This document shows, piece after piece, positions 46,810-54,942 of a stretch of 64,000 nucleotides of DNA. The DNA lies in the NCBI GenBank assembly GCA_030252795.1, contig CP127080.1, forward strand, positions 62,001 through 126,000, read 5' to 3'. The DNA comes from Porticoccaceae bacterium LTM1. GTDB lineage: Bacteria > Pseudomonadota > Gammaproteobacteria > Pseudomonadales > Porticoccaceae. Every line of letters begins with the position of its first letter. Position 1 is the first letter of the stretch. A program made the position numbers and the translations under genes. The notes below the pieces were generated by a model. That model searched no databases. It was given only the letters and a program-made list of their open reading frames with translations, and was not told the origin of the DNA.

Positions 46810-49800
46810 TGAGTAATTCTCACGCCAATGGCGTAATTTCCTGGTTTGTTCGCAACCCGATTGCGGCCAACTTGTTGATGCTTTTGTTGATTCTGGGCGG
46901 GATTTTCAGCTTGCCCAAGCTCAATATCGAAATGTTCCCGGCGAGCCCCGCAGACTCTATCTCGGTCAATATTTCCTATCCCGGTGCAGCACCAGGTGAA
47001 GTTGAAGAACAGATCAGCCTGCGCCTGGAGGAGTCGGTCAGTGACCTGGATGGCATTGAGGAGCTGATGACGCGCTCTTCTCGTGGCAGTGCCTACATGG
47101 AAATCACGGTGATCCCCGGTTACCCGGTGGAGGATATGCTTAATGAGGTTAAGGCACGTGTCGATGCCATTAATAGCCTGCCAGGAGATGCCGAGCGACC
47201 ATTGGTTAAAGAGCGGATCTGGCGACGGGATATTATGGAGGTGGCAGTTGCCGCCGAAATGGATGAACGTTCCCTTAAGCAACTGGCCGAACAGGTACGC
47301 GATAGTCTTACGGTGATACCGGGTGTGGATTATGTGGAGATTGAGGGATCGCGCAGTGGAGAAATTTCCATTGAGGTCTCTGAGCAAGCTCTGCGACGTT
47401 ACAACCTCACCTTTGAAAGGCTTTCCAGTGCCATTCGCCGCTCATCAGTAAATATGTCGGCGGGGCAGGTTCGCACTGAAGAAGGATCCATCCAGCTGCG
47501 AACTACTGGTCAGGCCTATACCGCAAAAGATTTTGAAGAAATTGTAGTGCTGCAAAATCCCGATGGTACAAGGGTGTTGTTGGGTGAGGTCGCAAAGGTC
47601 ACTGACAGTTTCGAAGATGTGAAAACCCGCACCCGCTTCAATGGCAAACCGGCGATGTTTGTCGAGGTGTTCAATGTTCACGACCCGGATGTGATTGAAA
47701 CATCCGACAGGGTTAACGAAAAAGTTGCCCAGCTGCAAAGCGAACTGCCGGCAGGCGTTGACCTGACAATCTGGCGCGATCGCTCGGTCTATCTGCAGGA
47801 TCGTATCGAGCTTTTGGCCAAGAATGCGTTGGGAGGGCTATTGCTGGTATTTATCCTGCTGATGCTGTTCCTGAGGCCGATTCTGGCTTTCTGGGTAGCT
47901 GCTGGTATCGGTGTGGCATATCTGGGCACACTGGCGCTGATGCCAATATTGGGGATTAGCATCAACATTCTTACCCTGTTCGCCTTTCTGCTGGTGCTCG
48001 GTATTGTAGTGGACGATGCCATAGTCGTCGGCGAAAGCATTCATGCTCATTATGAGCGTGGCATGCGCGATGAAGACAGCGCCATTGTTGGTACCCGCAA
48101 TGTTCTCAAACCGGTGGTCGTAGCGGTGGTTACCACGTTAATGGTGTTTGGTGCCATGCTGTTGCTGCCCGAGGCGAGTGGCATGCGTCTGTTCCAGGTA
48201 GTGCCGCTGATTGCTTTGCCGGCGCTAGCACTGTCGCTGTTGGAGTCGTTCTGGATATTGCCATCTCACCTGCGGCACATGAAACCGGAGCGGGTGCCGG
48301 TCAATCCGATGATGAAAGGGTTACATGACACCCGCATGAAGTTCTCCCACGGTATGAGCTGGTTTGCCAATAACCCCTTTGCCCGTTTTGTGACCATCGC
48401 GGTTAACCAACGCATTACCACCATCGTCAGTTTTGTCGGCGTACTGGTGTTGTTATTGGCGGTGGTCTCTGGAGGATGGGTGAAGACCAATTTCTGGCCA
48501 CAAATCAGCGGTGAGACTGTCCGTGGGGATATTACCCTGCAGGATGGCCTGGCCTGGGATGATGTTCAGCAGACCGCTTTACAGATAGAAGCAGCTATAG
48601 CCACCTTGAAGGATGATCCCAAATTCTCAACCGAAGATGGCCAGTCTGTAGTCAAAAATGTTCGACTGCGTGTACGCGATAGCAGCATCGACTACCGTTT
48701 GGAGATGCTCAGTGCCGAGCTCCACAATATTTCTTCGCGCACTCTGGAACTGAGGCTGCGGGAGTTAATTGGCCCCATGCAGCACATTGAGAAGTTTGAA
48801 TCCCGCTCCTCCATGGGACGCCGTCCCAGTAAGGATATGAGCTTTGAATTGTCTGGTCCGGAGAGCGCTACTCTCAAGCAGGCAACGGCGATGGTACGCG
48901 ACTATTTGAGCCGTATGCCGGGTGTTGGCGGTATCGAGGACTCTATTCAGAAAGGGGTTCCCGAGCTGGAATTTGAGCTGAAAGACGGAGCTGAGACCCT
49001 GGATATCGGGCTTTCTGATATCGCTCGCCAGCTTCGCCAGGGGTTCTATGGTGAAGAGGTTCAACGCATTCCGCGCCTGCGCGAAGACGTGAAAGTGATG
49101 GTTCGCTATCCGGAGTCGGAGCGTCAGGATCTGGAAACCCTTAAGGAATTCAGGATTCGCACTGGCGATGGCCGCGAAGTGCCTCTGGAGGCCGTCGCTG
49201 AAGCGCGCTATACCACCGTGCCGCCTTCGATTATTCGCAATGACCGCAAACGCACGGTGACCATCAGCGCCGACCTGGTTGATGACACCCAGGTGGTTGG
49301 CGAGATTTCTGCTGAGATTATTGATTACTTTGAAAGTCAGGTGCGGCCGCTGTATCCCCGCGTTGATATCAAGCTCGATGGTGCTGAGGAAGACCGCAAG
49401 GAGTTTGAGGGGCAATTCGTGCTGATGAACGGCCTGGTGGTGTTGGGAATATTTGGCCTGATTGCGGTGCTGTTCCGTTCCTACTGGCAACCCATTCTGG
49501 TGATAACCGCGGTGCCGTTCGGTTTGGCTGGCGGTGTGTTTGGCCATCTGGTGCTGGACCTGCCGCTCAGCATGATGAGCTTGATGGGTATGTTGGCCGC
49601 AGTCGGGGTTGTGGTAAATGACAACCTGGTACTGATTGACCGTATTAACCAGCTGCGTGAGGAGGGTTGGGATGCCTACAAGGCAGTGATTCAAGCCAGC
49701 CGCGACCGTTTCCGTCCGATTGTGCTGACCTCGATCACCACATTCTGTGGCCTGATGCCAATCTTGCTTGAGAAAAGTACTCAGGCGCAGTGGCTTATTC

Positions 49801-49949
49801 CCACAGCAGTTTCACTGGCTTGGGGTGTAATGGCTGCCACGTTTGTCACACTGTTGTTGGTGCCTTGCCTCTACATGGTTGGTGAAGATGTAAAAGCCGC
49901 ATTTCATCGCCAGTTTGGCCAGCGTGAGCCGCAGTCAGTTGAAGAGTAA
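46809..49949 (+). CDS. RND efflux permease
   Basis: A 1046-residue RND transporter, AcrB/MexB superfamily. There are two halves, each with a large periplasmic loop and six helices. The proton-relay Asp pair is present in GIVVDDAIVVGES, near residue 405. Start and stop overlap (TGATG) with the adaptor gene, so the two are coupled. Substrates (drugs, lipids or other compounds) are unknown. Confidence 0.95.
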   Translation: MSNSHANGVISWFVRNPIAANLLMLLLILGGIFSLPKLNIEMFPASPADSISVNISYPGAAPGEVEEQISLRLEESVSDLDGIEELMTRSSRGSAYMEITVIPGYPVEDMLNEVKARVDAINSLPGDAERPLVKERIWRRDIMEVAVAAEMDERSLKQLAEQVRDSLTVIPGVDYVEIEGSRSGEISIEVSEQALRRYNLTFERLSSAIRRSSVNMSAGQVRTEEGSIQLRTTGQAYTAKDFEEIVVLQNPDGTRVLLGEVAKVTDSFEDVKTRTRFNGKPAMFVEVFNVHDPDVIETSDRVNEKVAQLQSELPAGVDLTIWRDRSVYLQDRIELLAKNALGGLLLVFILLMLFLRPILAFWVAAGIGVAYLGTLALMPILGISINILTLFAFLLVLGIVVDDAIVVGESIHAHYERGMRDEDSAIVGTRNVLKPVVVAVVTTLMVFGAMLLLPEASGMRLFQVVPLIALPALALSLLESFWILPSHLRHMKPERVPVNPMMKGLHDTRMKFSHGMSWFANNPFARFVTIAVNQRITTIVSFVGVLVLLLAVVSGGWVKTNFWPQISGETVRGDITLQDGLAWDDVQQTALQIEAAIATLKDDPKFSTEDGQSVVKNVRLRVRDSSIDYRLEMLSAELHNISSRTLELRLRELIGPMQHIEKFESRSSMGRRPSKDMSFELSGPESATLKQATAMVRDYLSRMPGVGGIEDSIQKGVPELEFELKDGAETLDIGLSDIARQLRQGFYGEEVQRIPRLREDVKVMVRYPESERQDLETLKEFRIRTGDGREVPLEAVAEARYTTVPPSIIRNDRKRTVTISADLVDDTQVVGEISAEIIDYFESQVRPLYPRVDIKLDGAEEDRKEFEGQFVLMNGLVVLGIFGLIAVLFRSYWQPILVITAVPFGLAGGVFGHLVLDLPLSMMSLMGMLAAVGVVVNDNLVLIDRINQLREEGWDAYKAVIQASRDRFRPIVLTSITTFCGLMPILLEKSTQAQWLIPTAVSLAWGVMAATFVTLLLVPCLYMVGEDVKAAFHRQFGQREPQSVEE

Positions 49950-49966
49950 TTTAATTGTAGAGGGGG

Positions 49967-50329
49967 TCAGTCGCTGACCCATGCCACGGCATCGTGATAG
50001 TGGTCGGTGCTGAATAGTTTGACCTCGCCCTTGATCAGGAACGCGGCCACTTTCACGGCCCGTTCCATCCAGGGAACATCGCAGACCATAGCAACCTTGC
50101 CCCACTCTGAACGGTGAGTCAGCCCCACCTTGGCGTCGTCCCACAACGCCCCTGCTTCAAAGCCGCAAAACTCTTCCGGCAGGTGGTATAGAAAGTTGAC
50201 CTTGTCGTGGCGTTCCAGCTTGTCCTCCACTGTGGGTATTAATACAGATTCATAATCCAGAGCGGTGATATAGCCGGTGCCCATAAAGCCTGCCACGTGA
50301 TCGGGGAGTTTGGGAATTTCACTGATCAT
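49967..50329 (-). CDS. SpoIIAA-like (STAS-fold) protein
   Basis: A 120-residue protein of the SpoIIAA-like (DUF3478) type, with GTGYITALDYESVLIPTVED near the start and HRSEWGKVAMVCDVPW in the middle. The function is unknown; some relatives in marine bacteria bind hydrophobic ligands. ATG 50329 has GGAG six bases upstream. It is convergent with the RND pump gene and follows the ceramidase-like gene on the same strand by 42 bases. Confidence 0.82.
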   Translation of the reverse strand: MISEIPKLPDHVAGFMGTGYITALDYESVLIPTVEDKLERHDKVNFLYHLPEEFCGFEAGALWDDAKVGLTHRSEWGKVAMVCDVPWMERAVKVAAFLIKGEVKLFSTDHYHDAVAWVSD

Positions 50330-50371
50330 TTGATTCTCCAGCAACGGTCTTTTGATTTCTTTTCTCAGTCT

Positions 50372-51184
50372 TTAAGAGTGTAGACGCTCTGCAAATGAAG
50401 AGTGGTGTGGCTGCCTGGAGATAGGCTGGCGGTCCCGAAGGCCTCTGTAATAGAAGTACACACCGAGTGCGGCAAATAGATGTTTGATAGTGTGGCCGCT
50501 GATAAAACCCAGGGCTTCAAATATCTCGGGGTCAAAAAATTCGGTCAACTTGGCAGCCAGGTAGCAGGCCAGCAGTGCCAATAGAGACCGGGTATCGTTG
50601 TAGCTGGAGGGGTAAAACCAGAGTATTAGAGGGATGAGCAGAATCGGTAGAAACTGAACCAGTGCATAGAGACGTAAATCACCTTGTCCCTGCAGTTCAG
50701 TGACATGCCAGTAGAGCACGGAAAATAGTCCGGTCAGCATCAGGGGCCATAAAAGCCGGCGACCAATGTGCAGTGATATCCGCTCGGCAATCAGGATTGA
50801 AAACAGGCTCATAAAAGCCAGTGTCATCGGCAACCGGTCCCACAGCAGTGTTTCGTTTGTCGGATTGAGATGGTAATAACCGGAACCGAGGCTAACCAGT
50901 GCAACACCGGCAAAAAAGATCAGGTAGTGAATTTTCAGGGGGGCGTTGATAGTGGCCATACCCTTACGGTTAAGCCAAAGCAGCCCAGTCAAACCTACCC
51001 AGGCGAATGGCAGGTTGGACATCACATCGCCAAAGTTGGCTATACCCAGCCAGGGGCGAGAGTCGGCAAAGTGGTGGTAGGCAGGGTCCTGTGGAATGGC
51101 TGGCACAAACCAGATGCCGATACAGGCAATTGCTGCCACGGTGAACAGCAACCACCTACGCAAGTTTTTAGGGCCTGTCGACAC
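50372..51184 (-). CDS. Ceramidase-superfamily membrane hydrolase
   Basis: A 270-residue protein with about seven membrane helices, resembling alkaline ceramidases. The metal-site pattern is seen: GSGYYH and WDRLPM in the middle and HTIKH (HxxxH) near the C-terminus. Members cleave amide-linked acyl chains of lipids; the substrate here is unknown. The start is uncertain: GTG 51184 lies inside the terminal repeat of the MITE-like element, and TTG 51163 just downstream is an alternative. The insertion may have replaced its original start or promoter. Confidence 0.82.
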   Translation of the reverse strand: MSTGPKNLRRWLLFTVAAIACIGIWFVPAIPQDPAYHHFADSRPWLGIANFGDVMSNLPFAWVGLTGLLWLNRKGMATINAPLKIHYLIFFAGVALVSLGSGYYHLNPTNETLLWDRLPMTLAFMSLFSILIAERISLHIGRRLLWPLMLTGLFSVLYWHVTELQGQGDLRLYALVQFLPILLIPLILWFYPSSYNDTRSLLALLACYLAAKLTEFFDPEIFEALGFISGHTIKHLFAALGVYFYYRGLRDRQPISRQPHHSSFAERLHS

Positions 51185-51436
51185 TAATTGACTATTTGCT
51201 GCTGAAGGTCATTTTTTGGGCCAGCAAGGCAGAAGGAGTGCAGTGTAGTTATTCTACATAAGCGACTGATAACGCTGCTGGCCGAAAAAATGGCCACAGC
51301 CCTATGGGTTGAGGCTAAAAAAACGCCACTCTGCGTTATTCGTCGTTTATTTGGAATGACCAAACTGCTCTCCTCATGCCTTGATTGGCGCTTTTTTAGC
51401 CTCAACAGCAAGTAATCAATTAGTGTCGACAGGCCC
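51171..51436. mobile_element. MITE-like element with about 35 bp terminal inverted repeats
   Basis: The two ends are inverted copies: both start GGGCCTGTCGACACTAATTG on their own strand and go on with few mismatches for about 35 bases (51171-51208 and 51401-51436). The 266 bp inside has no convincing gene. It holds AT-rich runs and TTTTTTAGCCTCA near one end. No clear target duplication is visible. It resembles a non-autonomous transposon mobilised by an outside transposase. Confidence 0.8.
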
Positions 51437-51553
51437 AATACCATTGAGTGACCTCCTTGTTTTGGGCCAGTCTACATCAGGCCGGGCCTGTAGCGAATTC
51501 ATTTAGTTCCGAAAACGACCAAAACTGTTCTTCGGTTGGCGTACACTGATGCT

Positions 51554-52972
51554 ATGAAAACAGACGCCCCTCCACTCAGTACTGACCGCTGTAGCCGAGC
51601 CCGCTTATCGCGAGACGTGCGATTTGATGGCCTGTTTTTCGTTGCGGTGAAAACTACCGGTATATTTTGCCGGCCCATCTGTCCTGCCCCGGCTCCGAAG
51701 GAGAGCAATGTGCAGTACTTCAGTTCGGCACTGGAGGCCAGTCAGGCGGGGTTCAGGCCCTGTTTGCGCTGCCGGCCTGAAGCAGCGCCGGGTTCACCAG
51801 CATGGCGTGGGACCGGAACCACTCTGGCGCGTGCGGTGCGCCTGATTGATGAGGGGGCATGGTGCGAACAATCCCTGTCGGAGTTTTCTGAACGACTGGG
51901 GGTGTCTGATCGCTACCTGCGCAAACTGTTTCAGGATGAGTTGGGCTTGTCACCGCTGCGTTACCTCAATTTTCGACGAGTATTACTCGCCAAGCAGTTG
52001 CTACAACAATCGTCCTTGGCGATCGGTGACATAGCGATCGCGTCCGGTTTTGGCAGCGTGCGACGATTCAATGCCGCTTTCAATCAATTGATGGGTATGG
52101 CTCCTCGAGAGGTGCGTCGCAGTGGTGGCAGCGACGAAATGAAAATGGGCGGCGAAGGTGCATTACTGTTTTTGTGCTACCGCCCGCCGTACGATTGGTC
52201 GTGGCTGCAACGATTTTTGGCGCAACGTGCCATTGAGGGGCTGGAACAGGTGACTGATGACAGTTACCGCCGCACGATCCAGATAGGCAATGCGCGCGGA
52301 GCATTTGTGGTAACGCACTGTGCGGAGCGTCATGGTTTCAGGGTTCAATTGTGGTTGGATCGACCAGAGCTTACCGCCGCTGCGATTGCCCAAGTGCGCA
52401 GGATACTGGACCTGGATGCAGATCGAGACACAATTGCCAACCACTTGGGAAACTGCCCGGCCTTGGCGCCAAGGGTTTCGAAAGGGCTACCATTGCCGGG
52501 AATCTGGTCTCCATTTGAGGCTGGTGTGCGTGCGATATTGGGTCAGCAAGTGTCGGTGTTGGCGGCGCGGCAACTGGTGGAAAAACTGGTGTCAGAACTG
52601 GGTGAGCCATTGAATGACAGTGAGCGTTTATTCCCTGCGCCTGGGAAAGTGGCCTCCTCGTCATTGTCATTTCTGCGTATGCCCAATTCGCGAAGGGAAA
52701 CCCTGCGAGACTTCGCCGCCTATCTGGCGAATGGTGGCGAAGAAGACCCGAATAAGTGGTTGGCTCTGAAAGGAATTGGACCCTGGACTGTTGATTATGT
52801 GCGGATGCGAATGGGCGACCCGGATATCTGGCTGGCAAGCGACTTGGGGGTACGCAAAGGATTGGAACTTTTGGCTGGTGAGCCAGATCCGGAACAGTGG
52901 CGGCCTTGGAGCAGTTATGCCAGCCTGCAGATGTGGCGTTTGTTAGAGCAAGATTGTGGAGAAAAGTCGTGA
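51554..52972 (+). CDS. AdaN-AraC-AlkA fusion, DNA-3-methyladenine glycosylase
   Basis: A 472-residue three-part protein. Residues about 20-90 are an Ada N-terminal domain with all four Cys (IFCRPIC and CLRC) that accepts methyl groups from phosphotriesters. Next is an AraC-type HTH, and residues about 215-470 are an AlkA domain with the helix-hairpin-helix GIGPWTVDYV and catalytic Asp in WLASDLGV. So sensing, control and base excision of alkylated DNA are in one chain. The start overlaps no gene; TTG 51536 is an alternative. The ogt gene starts inside its last codons. Confidence 0.95.
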   Translation: MKTDAPPLSTDRCSRARLSRDVRFDGLFFVAVKTTGIFCRPICPAPAPKESNVQYFSSALEASQAGFRPCLRCRPEAAPGSPAWRGTGTTLARAVRLIDEGAWCEQSLSEFSERLGVSDRYLRKLFQDELGLSPLRYLNFRRVLLAKQLLQQSSLAIGDIAIASGFGSVRRFNAAFNQLMGMAPREVRRSGGSDEMKMGGEGALLFLCYRPPYDWSWLQRFLAQRAIEGLEQVTDDSYRRTIQIGNARGAFVVTHCAERHGFRVQLWLDRPELTAAAIAQVRRILDLDADRDTIANHLGNCPALAPRVSKGLPLPGIWSPFEAGVRAILGQQVSVLAARQLVEKLVSELGEPLNDSERLFPAPGKVASSSLSFLRMPNSRRETLRDFAAYLANGGEEDPNKWLALKGIGPWTVDYVRMRMGDPDIWLASDLGVRKGLELLAGEPDPEQWRPWSSYASLQMWRLLEQDCGEKS

Positions 52973-53436
52973 CTGATTATCGAGTTATTTCAACGCCTCT
53001 GGGTGAATTATTGGTGCGTGGTGATCATGGCGGATTAACCGAGGTCCGCTTTTGTGACGAAGAATCGGTACCGGTCAATGGTGTGAAGAGCAATCCAATT
53101 GTCGAGCGAGCTGTGGAACAGCTGGAAGATTACTTTGCCGGCCGCAGAAGCAATTTTGATCTGCCTTTAAACCCATCAGGTACTGAGTTTCAAAAACAGG
53201 TGTGGCAACAATTGTTGAGCGTTCGATACGGTGACACGGCAAGTTATGGAAAAATCGCTCAAGCTATTGGTAAACCCACCGCTTCGCGAGCAGTGGGAGC
53301 GGCAAATGGCCGTAACCCAATCGCTATTATTGTTCCCTGTCACCGTGTTATTGGAGCCAACGGAACTCTGACTGGTTATGCTGGTGGTCTAAAGCGCAAG
53401 CAATGGCTGCTGGAGCATGAGCAGAACATGATTTGA
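52969..53436 (+). CDS. ogt: Methylated-DNA-protein-cysteine S-methyltransferase
   Basis: Ogt removes methyl groups from O6-methylguanine onto its own Cys. The 155-residue protein has the acceptor motif PCHRVIG near residue 125 and the arginine-finger helix. GTG 52969 overlaps the stop of the AlkA fusion and follows GGAG, so it is coupled to that gene. Together they split the jobs of E. coli Ada: methyl sensing in one, O6-guanine repair in the other. Confidence 0.96.
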   Translation: MTDYRVISTPLGELLVRGDHGGLTEVRFCDEESVPVNGVKSNPIVERAVEQLEDYFAGRRSNFDLPLNPSGTEFQKQVWQQLLSVRYGDTASYGKIAQAIGKPTASRAVGAANGRNPIAIIVPCHRVIGANGTLTGYAGGLKRKQWLLEHEQNMI

Positions 53437-53449
53437 TAGTCGGTGATAT

Positions 53450-53767
53450 TTATTGGTAAAAAATGGCCAGCCAGATAGTTTTTGGTGAGCTGCTGGTGGA
53501 AATGACACGGTGCTTGCAGTGGGCGGGAATGTTCAGGTGGTCGCCAACGTTTAGTTTTCTGGGTTTGTTTTCCCCTTCCAATAATAACTCGGCATCTCCT
53601 TGCAAAATTAGAACCCACTCATGTTCTTCCTGGTCATACCAGAAGTTCTCTGGGGAGCTATGTCCTTGGGACACAATGCGCTCGACTCGAAAGTTTTTTC
53701 CATTAATTAAATCGGTATAGAGTTCATTCGGTAATTGTGCGGGGATATCATTTAGCATGTTTTTCAT
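53450..53767 (-). CDS. Cupin-domain protein
   Basis: A 105-residue single-domain cupin. The metal-site motifs can be made out: HEWVLILQGDAELLLEGE and a second HCKHRV. The function is unknown. It is convergent with ogt, and its upstream side faces the tandem-repeat array that starts 60 bases away, so the array borders its promoter region. Confidence 0.85.
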   Translation of the reverse strand: MKNMLNDIPAQLPNELYTDLINGKNFRVERIVSQGHSSPENFWYDQEEHEWVLILQGDAELLLEGENKPRKLNVGDHLNIPAHCKHRVISTSSSPKTIWLAIFYQ

Positions 53768-53826
53768 GATCTTCTCCGAAAATATCTTTCGCTATTCTAA
53801 TGAAGTTTTCTGATTGCAGGTAAACA

Positions 53827-54882
53827 GGTATTCACTCAATCCTGGAAAGTTGCGACGATTTGTGGGTTATATGAGGAGTGGCTTTTCAGGGTTGAGTGAA
53901 TGCCGGGCTACGGAGTACTAAACCCGCCCCATTACAGCGGAAAGGCCTCACCCTCATATGACTGACAAATCGGGTGAAACCTTTCCGCTGAACTGGGGCT
54001 CACACTGTGAGTACTGAAAGTGGTGGGTTAACTTTTTTGGTTGTTTTTTTGGTTATGCCTTAGCAGGCATTTGCTCAATCCTGGAAAGTCGCGACGATTT
54101 GTGGGTTATATGAGGAGTGGCTTTTCAGGGTTGAGTGAATGCCGGGCTACGGAGTACTAAACCCGCCCCATTACAGCGGAAAGGCCTCACCCTCATATGA
54201 CTGACAAATCGGGTGAAACCTTTCCGCTGCACTGGGGCTCACACTGTGAGTACTGAAAGTGGTGGGTTAACTTTTTTGGTTGTTTTTTTGGTTATGCCTT
54301 AGCAGGCATTTGCTCAATCCTGGAAAGTCGCGACGATTTGTGGGTTATATGAGGAATGGCTTTTCAGGGTTGAGTGAATGCCGGGCTACGGAGTACTAAA
54401 CCCGCCCCATTACAGCGGAAAGGCCTCACCCTCATATGACTGACAAATCGGGTGAAACCTTTCCGCTGCACTGGGGCTCACACTGTGAGCGCTGAAAGTG
54501 GTGGGTTAACTTTTTTGGTTGTTTTTTTGGTTATGCCTTAGCAGGCATTTGCTCAATCCTGGAGAGTCGCGACGATTTGTGGGTTATATGAGGAGTGGCT
54601 TTTCAGGGTTGAGTGAATGCCGGGCTACGGAGTACTAAACCCGCCCCATTACAGCGGAAAGGCCTCACCCTCATATGACTGACAAATCGGGTGAAACCTT
54701 TCCGCTGCACTGGGGCTCACACTGTGAGTGCTGAAAGTGGTGGGTTAAATTTTTTGGTTGTTTTTTTGGTTATGTCTTAGCAGGCATTTGCTCAATCCTG
54801 GAAAGTCGCGACGATTTGTGGGTTATATGAGGAATGGCTTTTCAGGATTGAGTGAATGCCGGATCTACGGAGCACTGACCAG
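53827..54882. repeat. Tandem array of 239 bp structured units (4 full, 1 partial)
   Basis: Copies begin at 53827, 54066, 54305, 54544 and 54783, exactly 239 bases apart; the fifth is cut after about 100 bases. Copies differ by only a few bases each. No open frame shared by the copies looks coding: stop codons are frequent and the longest readings have no family resemblance. The array fills the space between the cupin gene and the ubiD terminator. I do not recognise the repeat. Confidence 0.97.
54066..54280 (+). ncRNA. Candidate structured RNA, one repeat unit (typical copy)
   Basis: In unit 2, GGCATTTGCTCAATCCTG at 54066 and its partner at 54121-54143 form hairpin A with a 32-base loop. 54174-54192 and 54211-54229 form hairpin B (17 of 19 pairs, 18-base loop). 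CTCACA/TGTGAG at 54238-54250 is a small third hairpin. AACCCGCC at 54160-54167 can pair with GGTGGGTT at 54261-54268 to enclose B and C, followed by AACTTTTTT, which looks terminator-like. Thus each unit could make a folded RNA of about 210 bases on the plus strand. No convincing promoter was found; a DNA-level role is possible. Confidence 0.4.
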
Positions 54883-54890
54883 CCCTAATA

Positions 54891-54916
54891 AAAAGCCGGG
54901 AATTATCCCGGCTTTT
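54891..54916. terminator. Terminator after ubiD
   Basis: AAAAGCCGGGA and TCCCGGCTTTT pair around four bases. It closes ubiD on the minus strand and could also stop transcription coming from the repeat array. Confidence 0.93.
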
Positions 54917-54942
54917 ACATATCGATTAAAAATTAATGGTGG

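Noticed and set aside
48765-49694. 309-codon minus-strand frame inside the RND pump gene
   Set aside because: It lies wholly within the RND coding region, is antisense to conserved segments, and has no domain resemblance.
53827-54882. CRISPR or integron attC explanation for the tandem array
   Set aside because: There are no short repeats with unique spacers and no cas genes; units lack the attC core GTTRRRY/RYYYAAC arrangement and there are no cassettes or integrase.
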